Of a stretch of DNA of 64,000 nucleotides, positions 11,901 through 23,606 are shown piece after piece (positions within the stretch are counted from its first letter, which is position 1; the number at the start of each line of letters is the position of its first letter). Made by a program: the position numbers and the translations under genes. The notes below the pieces were generated by a model. That model did no database searches and was not told where the DNA came from. It saw only the letters and a program-made list of their open reading frames with translations. This stretch comes from Anaspis maculata (lineage: Eukaryota > Arthropoda > Insecta > Coleoptera > Scraptiidae). The DNA lies in assembly GCA_949128115.1 (NCBI GenBank), contig OX421963.1, positions 40,779,979 to 40,843,978 of the forward strand, in the 5' to 3' direction.

Positions 11901-12012
11901 ATTTCCATCAAGAGTTAGAGTCTTGTCTTGAAATTTTGAAATTATCTTGATATTTCAAGACAAGACAAGAGTAGGGCAACTCTTGTCTTGTCTTGTCTAG
12001 ACGGCAACACTA
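8979..12012. mobile_element. Non-autonomous hAT-type element, 3.03 kb
   Basis: Terminal inverted repeats TAGTGTTGCCGTCTAGA (8979-8995) and the complement at 11996-12012 are flanked by a perfect 8-bp duplication, CTCACCAT. The TAGTG...GCC start and 8-bp duplication are diagnostic of hAT elements. Both subterminal regions (about 9000-9120 and 11870-12000) are packed with CTTGTCTTG / CAAGACAAGAGT repeats in both orientations, as expected for transposase binding sites. The interior has no transposase frame; longest frames are under 80 codons. It carries an inserted 1.08-kb palindrome at 10635-11712, leaving about 1.95 kb of its own. It interrupts P1, so it is younger than P1. Confidence 0.85.
10635..11712. 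mobile_element. Palindromic element Pal1, 1078 bp
   Basis: A near-complete palindrome with centre at about 11174. Ends are AGGACCCCGCACGATTCTTA and its complement, flanked by a 5-bp duplication TTGAA (10630-10634 and 11713-11717). Arms match almost to the centre, where the TTCTGCAGGGGACTGAAGTT segment pairs with its inverted copy 40 bp away. It lies inside the hAT element, so it is the youngest layer in that nest. A second member of the family is at 12419-14153. No coding sequence. Confidence 0.85.
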
Positions 12013-12418
12013 CTCACCATTGGTATCTTGGAAACGGTAAGAGATACAAGGTCGGTTAAATTAGGAAAAAGTTGCGCATTTTTGTGGCGATTGACAATCT
12101 GAAAACAAACTTTGAATATTTTGATTGGTTTACGATTTATCACGAAAAAACTGAAAATTTGGATTTCAGAAATTATTTTTTATCTTTCCAACCATTCAAG
12201 CTATCTCAATCAAACTTGGTAGTTTTATGTTTTTGATCACTCCGAGTCGATCAACCTTAGCAGAAATTTTCCAGGCCTTCTAGATGTCAAATTATGATAG
12301 TCAACTTTTGTTTTTCTTATGGCCGCCATATTGGATTTTTGCACTAATAGATAGAGAAAAAAATTAGCTTTCTGAATTAGTAACCAACATATTTTTTTTT
12401 TTGACATTTTTAGCGTCA

Positions 12419-14153
12419 GGACCCCGCACGATTGTTATGGGAAATGGGTCTCGGTCAAATTCCCTAATTTTTTTATATGTTGTAGCCCAATTTGACACGA
12501 GCCAAAAACCATCGTCCGTTACCCAAAAAAATGGACAGTTTTTTTTCTATAAGGGGTTGAAGATGGGTTATTTCAAGGTAAAAAAATATGTTCCAACGTA
12601 AGTGAGAACATTTCAACGACCTTTTTAACACATATGACTCATGACAATTTCCTTTGTCTTTTGTGAGAAAATCAGCCCCCAACACCTACTTGTGAGTATC
12701 AAATTCGAAATTACGTTTGAAAGTCATGCAGATGGTTCTATTTTGTCGAATTACTAATTTTGGCACAAATTTTTTTTCCAACCCCCAAATAGGGGGTGGG
12801 GTTGAAAAAAAAACCATCGGTCAATTCGGCTGAATTTTTGATATTGTGCTTTACCAGTTACGCTTAACAAGATTACCAAGGGAAAACTCATTCGTATGAC
12901 CAGTTTCCACCCCACAGAGGGTTGGAGTTGACTATAATGACTCATAAAACATTCTTCCATGTCATAAACAAAATGAATGAAAATAGTGGACTTTCATATC
13001 ATCTTGTTTTGTAAAAATGCCTATCCTTCAAAAATAATTTCAACCCCGTCTCTCATCCCCTATTCTTGTTTCTGAACATCATATTCGAAATAAATCTTGA
13101 AAATGAAGGAGAAGGTCTACGGTCGGATTCTCTGCATCTGATTGTGAATCCCCTCTCAAAATTCACTTTCACTATTATGCTTAAGTTAGCACCCTTAAAG
13201 CAGGGTGGGACATACATTTGATTGAATGATTTTTTGCCTGGATTATTATTAAAAATATTGGTGTTCCTATCAAGTCTCAACTTTACAGCAGGTTAATTAT
13301 GTTTACCTGTACCTACATAGTTCCTAACTTTTTTCTTTTGTATGGATACACTTCTACTTATAGTTTATATTGAAGAATTTTATATCATTTGGAGCGAAAG
13401 CTGCTCAATCAAAGCAAAATATTATGTCACACTCTTATTCTAGCTACTGCGACTATTTGAAGAATGAAATAAAAATTGATATAATTTCCAAGATTTGTTT
13501 CGAATATGATGTTCAGAAACAGGGATAGGGGATGAAGAACGGGATTGAAAGTATTTTTGGAGAATGGACATTTTTACGAAACAAGATGATATGAAAGTCC
13601 ACTATTTCCATTCATTTGGTTTATGACATGGAAGAATGTTTTATGCGTCATTATAGTCAACTTCAACCCTCTGTGGGGTGGAAACTGGTCATACGAATGA
13701 GTTTTCCCTTAGTAATCTTGTTTAGCGTAACTGGTAAAGCACAATATCAGAAATTCAGTCGAATTGACCGATGGTTTTTTTTCAACCCCACCCCCTATTT
13801 GGGGGTTGGAAAAAAAAATTGTGCCAAAATTGATAATTCGACAAAATAGAGCCACCTGCATGACTTTCAAACGTAATTTCGAATTTGATACTCACAAGTA
13901 GGGGTTGGGGGTGAGGGAGGGGGTTGATTTTTTCACAAAAGAAAAAGGAAATTGTCATGAGCTATATGTGTTAGAAAGGACGTTGAAATGTTCTCACTTA
14001 CGTTGGAACATATTTTTTTACCTTGAAATAACCCATCTTCAACCCCTTATAGAAAAAAAACTGTCCATTTTTTTGGGTAACGGACGATGGTTTTTGGCTC
14101 GTGTCAAATTGGGCTACAACATATGAGAAAATTAGGGAATTTGACCGAGACCC
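12419..14153. mobile_element. Palindromic element Pal2, 1.73 kb, same family as Pal1
   Basis: The left end GGACCCCGCACGATTGTTAT is like that of Pal1, and both share ATATGTTGTAGC and ATGGACAGTTTTTT near the ends. Arms are about 850 bp; the centre lies near 13290. The last 28 or so bases of the right end are missing or diverged: the arm stops at GACCGAGACCC (14143-14153). It is inserted in the left arm of P1, in the first unit of a tandem duplication of that arm. Confidence 0.8.
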
Positions 14154-14496
14154 CTAGAACCCTTTAGAAATTTTCATAAATTATTGACAAAATCGGGAAT
14201 GCTTTGAAAAACAATTGAAATATCATCAATTTTCCAGACCTTCTAGATGCCAAATTATGATAGTCAACTTTTGTTTCTCTTATGGCCGCCATATTGGATT
14301 TTTGTACTGATAGATAGAGAAAAAAATTAGCTTTCTGAATTAGTAACAACATGTTTTTTTATGACATTATTAGCGTCAAATTTTGAAATTTTCATAAATT
14401 ATTGACAAAATCGGGAATGCTTTGAAAAACAATTGAAATATATTATCAATAGCAACAACAAAAAAAAGACAGATTGTATTCAACTGACGTATCTAG

Positions 14497-14634
14497 GGGC
14501 TCGATACCAAGTTGCAGGCGCGAAGTTTGAGACGGCGTAACTTGCCAAATACAGCGCGGTCTGATTGGTTGGTATCCGCCGTTGCTATGGTAACGGCACT
14601 TACGGCGGTCTCAGCCCCAACTTGATATCGAGCC
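14497..14634. mobile_element. GC-rich MITE, about 138 bp
   Basis: Ends GGGCTCGATACCAAGTTG and CAACTTGATATCGAGCC are inverted repeats with one mismatch over 17 bp. The interior is markedly GC-richer than the surrounding P1 arm and includes an imperfect inverted CCGCCGTTGCTATGG...TTACGGCGG. The right arm of P1 lacks this segment at the matching place (about 14880-14890), which confirms insertion. Confidence 0.7.
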
Positions 14635-15427
14635 GTAACTTCTTGATCGTGTTTTATGCTTGTTTGTACCGAGAGCTCATAAATTAAATGAGTCAAGGGT
14701 GCCTGTGAATTCAAAAAAGTCTGTCGAAACTAGGGTAATCCTTACTCCTTTTCTAATAAATTTTTCAAACTTTAACAAGAACGATGCTAGTTCCGACAGA
14801 CGTCTTTGAACTCACAGACACCCTTGACCCATTCAATTCATGAACTACCGGTACAAACAAGCACAAAACACGATTACGAAGATAGATACGTCAATTGCAC
14901 ACCATCTGTTACTTTTTTGTTGTTGCTATTGATAATATTTCAATTGTTTTTCAAAACATTCCCGATTTTGTCAATAATTTACGAAAATTTCAAAATTTGA
15001 CGCTTAAAATGTCATAAAAAGAACATGTTGGTTACTAATTCGGAAAGCTAATTTTTTTCTCTATCTATTAGTGCAAAAATCCAATATGGCGGCCATAAGA
15101 AAAACAAAAGTTGACTATCATAATTTGACATCTAGAAGACCTGGAAAAAATTCTGCCACCGTTGATCGACTTGGAGTGATCAAAAACATAAAACTACCAA
15201 GTTTGATTGAAATAGCTTGAATGGTTGGAAAGATAAAAAATAATTTCTGAAATCAAAATTTTCAGTTTTTTCGTGATAAATTGTAAACCAATCAAAATAT
15301 TCAAAGTTTCTTTTCAGATTGTCAATTGCCACAAAAATGCGCAACTTTTTTCTAATTTAACCGACCTCGTATCTCTTACCGTTTCCAAGATACCAATGGT
15401 GAGCATCGAAATTTTCACCACCCTGTA

Positions 15428-16182
15428 TGCAGATTATTCCAGCAGGAATTTCTGTAAGTTTTGACCTAATAATGTGTTGCCTGAAGTTGAGCATTATTCT
15501 TCTGCGGATGCTTTCCTTCCACCTTACGCCATTTTATACCACTACTCATCCAGTGTTTGATATCAGGGCTTTGCCTTTGAAAATGCAGTTCAGAGCAAAC
15601 CTAGCAGTGAAACAACTGAGAACATTTCAAAAACATCACAAGCTAATTAGTGTAAAGTAGCCTCTAATGAAGTTACGGGAGCACATTGAAGCTATGAACT
15701 TTGTATATGAGCGTAGGTAGGTATAGCTATAACAAAAAGGTTCGGTTAATTTCATAATATACTTACGTATGAAATTTTCCCGGAGCTTTACGCAGCTTTT
15801 ATGTTTTGCTAACTTAGTTTGCTAGAGATAGTGATTAATTTTGCAAGCAAAAATGTACTGCGCCACTGCGGTTGTAAGGGAATTACTTGAGGGGTCTCTG
15901 ATGGATGCGACTGAAAAAGTGGGTTAGTAGAATCGCTTTTTAAGGACTTTTCCTTGCTGACAACAGAAATATCAAATTCGACATATGTGACTTCTTCAAA
16001 AAGGAATGTACGTACATTGAACATTATACTGCTAGTTCTTGTGCTATTAAATTAGAGAAAGAAAAAAATTCCAAACATAAAAAAATGGAAATCAAATAAA
16101 TTTTTGCCGTACATTTTCCTTTCACTAAACATACCGAATTGATTTTTTTTAATTTTCAAAAACCACCCTTGAAAACCGACTC
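15428..16182. other. No recognised feature
   Basis: Spacer between P1 and R1 copy 2. Short frames only, with no motif and no inverted repeat recognised. Confidence 0.45.
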
Positions 16183-17010
16183 TATAGGCGATTTACATTT
16201 AAAAAACGCCACCTGGTGTAGGGCTCGGTACTTGATCGTAGAGGAATTTTTTGAGAGGAACACATACTCTGGCGTCTAGTAGCCTAGGTGGGTACTAGTG
16301 GATACCTGCAATACCCAAATCATTGACATGGAAATTTGACAAGTGGAAATTGAAAAGGGGTTTGCGATTGTGTCTCTTATTTCATGTTATGATTAGCGTA
16401 TTTAGCACGCTTGTAGTAGATCTAGCTCTCGAGGTGCGCAGCTGAAAGGCTACGCCCCCAGCAATCCACTACATTATAGAAAAAAAAGACAACGTTTACG
16501 TTCCGAACACAAAGGTAGCTACGGCGAGCTTATTAGAATGAAAAATGCGGATCTCCAGCTGAAGTCCAAGCAGAAATTTCTTAGAAAAAAAGCGAGGAAA
16601 AAAGGTAGGTGGTGGTTGACTTTGCACGGCCAGCCCGAGGTGATTTTTTCTTGACTGGCAGGCTGGCTTTATTGCAAGGCTGGTCGACGGGCTTGTGTGT
16701 TTCCCTCCGTGCGGATGTGACAGAGTCTGTTGCTCTTCCTTGGGCGGAAGCTATGGATGATTCAGAGAAAGGTCTGCGACGACGCTGGTCATCAACATGG
16801 GGCCCAATAAAGAGCCTACGGGGTCCCAAGGGTTCACAGGAACAAAAGTTTGCTTGTAGTGGACTGCACAAGACAGCAAAGTGACAGTTTTGATATGCCA
16901 CCAATTGACGTAACAGCCGACGTTGCCTGCGGCAACTTACATTTCTTCTGACAATCAATTCCCTAAAACTTCCTCTACGGAACCGCTATTTTCCCCATCA
17001 ATAAGATCAA
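16183..17010. repeat. Dispersed repeat R1, copy 2
   Basis: Same orientation as the copy at 112-930, 16.07 kb apart start to start. It differs by scattered substitutions and by an insertion of about 25-30 bp near 16650. A minus-strand frame (16581-16958) and a plus-strand frame (16609-16884) run through the GC-rich middle, but the insertion and frame changes between copies argue against a conserved protein. Family unknown. Confidence 0.75.
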
Positions 17011-19141
17011 TCGCATATACTGAATCACTTTTTCAGTCGCATGAGAAACCCCTTAATTCTCGACCGGGTGCGCACTACGCAATCCAGATGCTACCAGTAT
17101 GAACAATACTTGTTTGACACTACCTATCATGGTCAATTTTGAGTGTGGGTGGTTAGTCACTAGAATAATAGCTTGCCACTGTTTTTCAGGCCTCTTATCT
17201 CTCACTGTTCGACGACAACTTTTAATTGCAACACAACATAAGCTCTGTAAAAATTTCGAAGAATGACAATCCAAACACTTCTTTGTCAAGCTCTTCCTCG
17301 TGGAGCAGCACCGAGTTTTTGCATGCTCTACCAACTTATTTCAGTTGATTTAATTTGTATACCTGTTGTACAACTGTTATGGTAGGTATAATGTCTTGAT
17401 TTTGTTTTGTTGAGAAACAAATTCAACTCATAAGTACTTGGAATATTTTTATTCAAAATAAATTTACTATTCTTCATTACTGCAAATGTATAATAAGCTG
17501 TTGTGGGCTATACAAAACTTTCTCGAGTAATATCAAGGAACCTATCGAAATTTTGCCCGAAACGTGCTTTCGTTGGGAAGCTGGAGTTTGATAGGGAAAT
17601 TGGAATAAATTTACAGGAAACTGAAAAAAAATCAGAATAATTTGAATTTTCCCGAAGAACCTCAAAGCCTTTTTCATATTATCTTATTGTGATAATTGAG
17701 GGTTCATTTGAGGATCCAAAACCAAACGCATGAATGACGCCGACACATCTTTGGAATGACACATCGTTTAGGACGAGAAATTTATCAGCATAGAAATGAA
17801 AATCACCAGACCACAGACTGAAAAGGTCTACCTATTGCTTTTAATCTTCATTTTCGGCAAAACTAAATGTTAACAATACCAACTTTTAAGTAACCTGAAT
17901 CACCGCGTACTCACTTCCTTTTTTACCGATTAGTCTTGAAGGAACTTGAACTAACTTAACGTTTTGCGCTGAACAACATTAACGTTGCTTGATGCTCCTG
18001 TGCTGCTATCTTAATAATCTATCATTGCACATACGCAGCCTCCTATATAAATTATACATTTGCGACCGACCTCCATCAAGCTTCTGATACAATAATTATT
18101 AGCAGTCTGTCCGGTTTTGGATGTAATTAGAAAATGCAGTGATTTTTAACCCATTAAAACGCGAGATTAACCAACCACATTCGTTAAAAAGCATTGCACA
18201 TATTAATTATGTGCCTTGCAGCTAAGGCAGCCAGTAGTGATGTTGAGGCAAAAACTGAGTTATAATTCCGCCTGAAAGTGGAGTACCTACCTGCCTATGC
18301 GATAGAAAGCACACAAGACGACGGATTTTTATTTTAATTCTGATGTTTAATTATATATGACACTAACAGGTTAATTTCAGTGGATAATTAGGTATTATTG
18401 AAGCTACATGCAATAGACCCACAGATAATATCTATTATGCGGCCATCGTAAGTAATATCCCTGCTCCGTCGAGATTGGCTGTTTTACCAGTATAGGTTCC
18501 GTTATTATAAACTGTAATTTAAGGACGTAGTAAATTGTCAAAAATGTGGAAAATACAATTGTTATTTATTGCGTGCTGTATACCCGGCTCTCCAGATCTG
18601 TTTTCGGGATCCAACCTTCTCTGCTGAAGCTGGCGGGACCGATATATTCAAGAGTTTTCGAAAAACAAATGTTCTGACGTTTGGGGTGTAACCTCGGGTG
18701 TAACACATTATCTTTCATAGCCTTTTCACACTCGTTTGTGAACTAAACAGCTCCGGATACGCCACATCTCTATTCCCGCAAACGGATTACCGAATGTTCA
18801 ATGTAATCATCCTTCCGGAAAGTCCTCAAAGCTTCTTGTCGCGAGAAGCTCAATTTGGAAAACTGCCAAAAACTGCAACGGCTCCTCCACCAATTCTGCA
18901 GGTTCGTGGCTTACACTCCAGTCGGAGTCTCCAATGATAATGCAGCAGTTTACGAAGAAGCTATGTTTGGGGATAACAATAATAGTGTGTATTGTTGTGT
19001 TCTGGATGGATTCTAAATCCTTGTGTGGCATCATAATACATGATGCTCACTCCAAATACTGAAGTTACTGTTACTCTCGCTGTTACTGAACATGAGCAGA
19101 TCAAGGGATGAAGTGACATCAATTTAAATAGGGATATTTAT
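17011..19141. other. No recognised feature
   Basis: Mostly single-copy-looking sequence. A 27-codon frame with a signal-peptide-like start lies at 18544-18627 and a 75-codon minus-strand frame at 18807-19034; neither is recognisable. If a host gene has a small exon in this window, this would be a place to look, but nothing proves it. Confidence 0.4.
18544..18627 (+). CDS. Short frame with signal-peptide-like start, doubtful
   Basis: The frame encodes MWKIQLLFIACCIPGS and 11 more residues before a stop. A positive residue followed by a hydrophobic core and small residues looks like a secretory signal. With 27 codons it can only be a micropeptide or the remains of a first exon. There is no convincing splice donor at its end and no recognisable downstream exon, so chance is a good explanation. 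Confidence 0.12.
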   Translation: MWKIQLLFIACCIPGSPDLFSGSNLLC

Positions 19142-19356
19142 ATCCCGTTCACTTTTTATTTTCAGTAAAATGACTTTTTGAATTGAAAATAAAGTGACAA
19201 GCTAGGAGGCTATAAGGTTACGTTTGATGGCACCACAAAGTTTTGGAGGAGGACTATCCTATCAGCGGCTATCAGCCGTATCTGCCCGGCGCTCCATCTT
19301 GTCACTTTATTTTGCTCCAAAAAGTCATTCTACTGAAAATAAAAAGTGAACGGGAT
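19142..19356. mobile_element. MITE with 60-bp inverted ends, 215 bp
   Basis: The ends ATCCCGTTCACTTTTTATTT and its near-complement bound inverted repeats of about 60 bp (left 19142-19202, right 19297-19356), separated by a 95-bp non-palindromic loop. The arms include CAGTAAAATGACTTTTTG against CAAAAAGTCATTCTACTG. No coding sequence. Confidence 0.8.
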
Positions 19357-19691
19357 TCACCAACAAAATCACAAGGCACTGTGGCGCGTTGGGTATTTCA
19401 TTGGAGTTATACTTGATATACAGGGTGACAATGGAAAGAGCGTCGAAGTGGTCCATTTCCACCGTTATTGGTAACTTTCTCAAAGAATCCTGCTTTTTTT
19501 TTCTCTAGTGAAATTTGAGGAAAGTCCGGACCTATCTAAATTTCGAAACACTGTTCTACTTGACCCCAAATTCAATTTTCGGAAAATGTACGGAAGTACC
19601 GAGTTTTCTGTGAAATTTAAAGTCTTTTACAGTACTGCGTCCGATATGGGTCATATTCATAACGGTTCTTTAATTTGGCAAAAATGCATAA
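19357..19691. other. Spacer with a CAGGGTGAC-type terminus
   Basis: TACAGGGTGACAATGG at about 19420 looks like a TIR end of the CAGGGTG group common in this window, but no partner end was found. A 62-codon frame at 19508-19696 has no recognisable motif. Confidence 0.35.
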
Positions 19692-21890
19692 TTTAAATTG
19701 CTATTTGTTGCACATCAATAATTTCCATGGTTACAATAATTTCAGCCCTGTTTAGATTATTTTTGTACAGGGTTATTCATTAGAAAGGGTACACTGATAG
19801 AAAGGATTCGTAAAATTCATGAATTATCATGGGTAATTTTGCTGCCCATAATAATTCATGAAAATTACAATTTGAGGTGAAATTTTCAAATGAGATGTGA
19901 ATTTACAAAGCGAATGTGGCTGCAATCTTGCTGTATAATAACATCATTATTGTAAATGTCCATTGGAAGTTAACAAACTTCATGTATATTTGGTATGTAT
20001 TATTATCTGACTTATGTAAATTTTCATTGTAATTTAATGTTTTTGTGTGTATAATCAAATTGCCATTTCAAATGTTTATACCAGGGTGATCCCGAAAGTG
20101 CGCACCGGAAGTCTAGTACACGTAGTAGAGAGGCCATCCAGGGAGTCGTGAAAAAATGTTGGGAAACATTCTTCTTGTATTTCATAAGTGGAAGAATTTT
20201 TAACAAACATATTTTCCATGTTTTTTTTGCTTACTCCGTAATGACCTCTCGACATCGCTCTGGACTTAGAGCGCGCCATTCCAGGTTCTCCCTCGGGCTC
20301 TCCCAATAAAAGATAGAATTTAAATTTTGAATAAATTTTTGTAAACATGATTTTTGAAAAATACAAAGGTTACCAAATATGGGTAAGTAAGTACTGTTTT
20401 ATTATTGTACTGATAATTATTGTGAATTATCACATCAACATTGTAAATGATATACAATATTTTTCTTAGAATAAGATGAAACTTCTAGGATTCTGTAACA
20501 AAAAAAAAACAACAAATAATCGAGCATTATCTTCATAACAATGTAACGAACTTACCTCATCGGTAGAATATAAGATATCACATGAATTTTGTGAACAAAA
20601 AAAGGTAGGTTTTTCTGGTTCGTATGACGATTCTGCAATGAACAGGAAACTATAATATTCGATGCATTGTTGTTAACAATATAATGGACCCTCCTCCACA
20701 GCAGAATTGTAGGTCATAATTATTACCACAAAGGAAAATAACACAAAAACTCAAAAACATTCTTGTTTTGATTCTGTAACAAACGATAGAAATTACTAAA
20801 TGCATAGCATTTTACAACGTAAAAGACTTACCCCCATATCAAAATGGTTGAAAGTTGAAATAAGTCTGTAACATTATAACAATGAACAAATATGATCTAA
20901 AACACTGGAAAAAGGTTGAGAAAAACTTACCGTTCTGTCTAATCCAGCTCTTTTATTGAAGGTAGGATCTCTCTTTGTGGCTTTCTGAATTTTGTTCCTT
21001 GGTCCGGAATCGGGATCGATGACTTTCCAAGAAGTACCGTTGAACCATTTCCAGGAAGTGGAATCTCTTTGGGATACACCAAATCCAAAATATAATATGT
21101 AGTAGGCTCTATAGTGGAACATACCTGTCGATAATTGTTGCTCAACTTGGCTAAAATACAGCTGATTTATTGGAAGTAACCACCACTAATATTGAGCTCC
21201 AGCGAGCGCCAAGGGAGACTAAGAAATTGCATCATGCACCCACCATACATGTCGGGACAAACGTACCTGATAATTGTCACGTGATAAAATGTATTCTTTC
21301 AATTGGTAACTATTTACTAGCTCTCTGTGATTTTACATAATTTTTGTAATTTCACGGAGTGTTGTTGCAACTTTACTCGTGATCCAAAATTTGCAATGTG
21401 AAAATCACACTGTAATGTCAATAGGAAATTGTAAAAATACAACACTTGTGCAAAATCACAGTAAATTTGTGATTGAGCATTTTCGTCGTGAGTTTCACAC
21501 AAAATCACTAGTAAAATATTTTTCACACATTTTTTTGAGTAATATTGTTGCATTTTCATTGTGATTTATGTGTGAATTTACAAATTTTTCTATCAGTGTA
21601 TACTTACTAGGTGATTCTAATCATCTCGAGGATAAGGGGAACTGAATCAACATTTTTCTTTTGGTCTTGAATTGGACATAATGATGCATATTATTTGATG
21701 GATTGCAGGCATTTTTGAAAACTGCCATTAGTTAGGGGTTGGAGTGACTCACATTTTGATAAGATAAAGAATTTTCATTCTACGTCCACTATTTCTCGAA
21801 ATAATCACCTAGTAACTTTTGGAATAAGTCACCCTGTACAAAAATAACCGAAATGGAGCTGATATTATGTTAACTATGGAAATGATTAAT
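19692..21890. repeat. Palindrome arms around a TIR element
   Basis: The sequence at about 19710-19785 (AATAATTTCCATGGTTAC ... ATTATTTTTGTACAGGGTTATTCATT) is inverted at about 21820-21890 (AATAAGTCACCCTGTACAAAAATAACC ... CTATGGAAATGATT). The central 1.8 kb is occupied by the element at 19792-21598. Arms are diverged and only about 80-100 bp are alignable, so this is an older inverted repeat split by a later insertion. Confidence 0.6.
19792..21598. mobile_element. TIR element with CACTGATAGAAA ends, 1.81 kb
   Basis: Terminal repeats CACTGATAGAAA and TTTCTATCAGTG are flanked by TA on both sides (19790-19791, 21599-21600). Subterminal regions are full of short GTAAATTCACA / TGTGAATTTAC and ATCACA motifs in both orientations. 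The interior carries no recognisable transposase; frames at 20076-20366 and 20874-21145 (minus) are short. TA flanks suggest a Tc1/mariner-like or related target, but the family is not certain. Confidence 0.7.
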
Positions 21891-21900
21891 GATTTATGAA

Positions 21901-22249
21901 ACAAATGATTACTAATGCTTGTAATTTGACACACCCTTACCTAAATTACGGCAAGGTTCTGGGCAAACCTTCCGAATACTTCGGCCCTCGAAAGCTTCCT
22001 CTGGAATAGTGATTGGTTATTCACTTGTGGTTCGGAATCCACTTTAAACTGTATGGACAGGGAGCTGGTGCCTCAAAACTTACGTCATAAGGTACATGAT
22101 TTTAACCCTGTAGGTTTATTGTGTGTTAATAAGGTTGTTAAAAATTGCTTTGCCTTACATGTCAGACCGGGGGCTCTAGACAGGTATGAGCTTGTTAATT
22201 TTCGAAAAAATGGCGACGAAAAATTTACGTCATAAGGTCATAAGGCTCA
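21901..22249. other. No recognised feature
   Basis: Contains ACGTCATAAGGT twice (about 22083 and 22227), and CATAAGG several times up to 22250, next to the tandem duplication. A 60-codon frame at 22053-22235 has no motif. Confidence 0.4.
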
Positions 22250-22617
22250 TAAGGCTCTTTTTAGGCTACGCTCTCTTTTGTCCGTTATGGGAAGAGATTG
22301 GATGTGGCTTTGCCTTTGTGGGGGACTGAACCTGTTCTTCACCTTGAATTGCCCTTGAATCTTGGAAGGATATCGCGAACACGAGTGTCTATATAGCCGA
22401 AGATGTTATATCTTTTGGTTGCGTCTCTTATATCTGGACTATTCTTCCTGATTTGCTCTTTTTTAGGCTATGGTCTCTCTCTTTTGTCCGTTATGGAAAG
22501 AGATTGGATGTGGCTTTGCCTTTGTGGGGGACTGTACCTGTTTTCACCTTGAATTGCCCTTGAATCTTGAAAGGATATCGCGAACGCGAGTGTCTATAGC
22601 CGAAAATGTTAAACCCA
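22250..22617. repeat. Tandem duplication, two units of about 160 bp
   Basis: Unit 1 (about 22250-22410) and unit 2 (about 22459-22617) share long runs such as GTCCGTTATGG, AGAGATTGGATGTGGCTTTG and CACCTTGAATTGCCCTTGAA, ending in TATAGCCGAA. Period is about 206 bp including a 45-bp spacer. Differences are few, so duplication is fairly recent. Nothing indicates a coding role; I do not recognise the unit. Confidence 0.85.
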
Positions 22618-23606
22618 ATTTCACCCTTCCAAAAACTTTGGAACCAGCGAGACAATAATTACTTGAATCAAGGTACAAAACTCTCATATAAAGGTCTTTT
22701 TGACTGCGCCCTATACTCTTTTCGTCATCCAACATCCAGATAATTATACGACCATCAGCTTCTAATGAATTTATTGTTTTCGCGAGAATAAACCGGATAC
22801 GATTTAGTCAGCGAGCTTTTGACATCAAGTTTGTAAAAATCGGCCAAGAAACTAAAAAGTTGGAAAAAAATTACGAAACTCCTTTTATTTATTTTTCACC
22901 CGGTATAAAGTAAGTACCCAACATCTGACAGTACCATTCGATCCAGAATTGTTTGTTGGATGGATCAGTACTTTTATTTGAAGAAAATTGCGAAAACTCA
23001 AATAAATATCAGCGAACTGAAGAATTGACCAGCCGCCAACTTTGATGCGATATTGCTGGAAAATGTACCAGAAATCGCGGAAGCACCCGAGTGATTATTT
23101 GTTCTGAGATGACCCTCTAATGATTCAAAAAAAATAAATTTGATTTCATCGTTTTTCCTACAGAAGTACTGCTAGGGCCTGGATTATATAATAAACAAGC
23201 GCGACTTTATTTTAATTATTATTAGATTTCCCGCCGTTCTCAAAATTTAGCAAAGCGTAAGATTCTAGAACTCTTTCACCAGGTCCGGCTTTCTGATTAC
23301 CGCAGACACCAATGCAAATCAATTAAAAGGTCCAAGGACTCGAATACCTTTTCTGTGGATGTCTAACAAAGGATGACGCGAAAAATGCACCTCAGTGGAA
23401 GAGCAGACACCAGCACATGTAGACAATTCAGAATAAATGCGCAAGAACTCCGTCCAAGTTCAAATCTCAACCCACTAGGTCCAGGAATCCCACCTTACAA
23501 AGTTACAGGCGTCGACAGATGGTAACATTCTCCGAGGCTAACAACACTCTTCGATTCCAAGCATCCAATCTCCGAGGCTAAGTACCTATCTGAAGCAGGA
23601 GAGTAG
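22618..23606. other. No recognised feature
   Basis: Single-copy-looking spacer without motif, tail or inverted repeat. Confidence 0.4.

Larger units (their letters stand above)
8949..15425. mobile_element. Composite palindromic element P1 (TA-flanked)
   Basis: The outer ends read CAGGGTGGTGAAAATTTCGA and its complement, each flanked by TA (8947-8948 and 15426-15427), which suits a Tc1/mariner-like TA target. The right arm (about 14770-15425) is uninterrupted. The left arm is split by a hAT element (8979-12012), a second palindrome (12419-14153), a tandem duplication of about 225 bp (the segment at about 12262-12417 recurs at about 14228-14382, and 14165-14228 recurs at 14383-14455) and a small MITE (14497-14634). 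The palindrome centre lies near 14765. All three insertions hit the left arm. No transposase is encoded. Confidence 0.8.

Noticed and set aside
16609..16884. Plus-strand 91-codon frame in R1 copy 2 as a gene
   Set aside because: The matching part of R1 copy 1 has stops and a 25-30 bp length difference, so the frame is not conserved.
112..17010. R1 copies as the two LTRs of one giant retrotransposon
   Set aside because: No TG...CA ends, no primer site, no gag-pol between, and 15 kb of unrelated nested elements; the copies differ by an indel and scattered substitutions.
18807..19034. Minus-strand frame with a IIIGDSDW string as a LINE endonuclease fragment
   Set aside because: The expected GDFN motif is not present and no further endonuclease residues follow; similarity is too weak.
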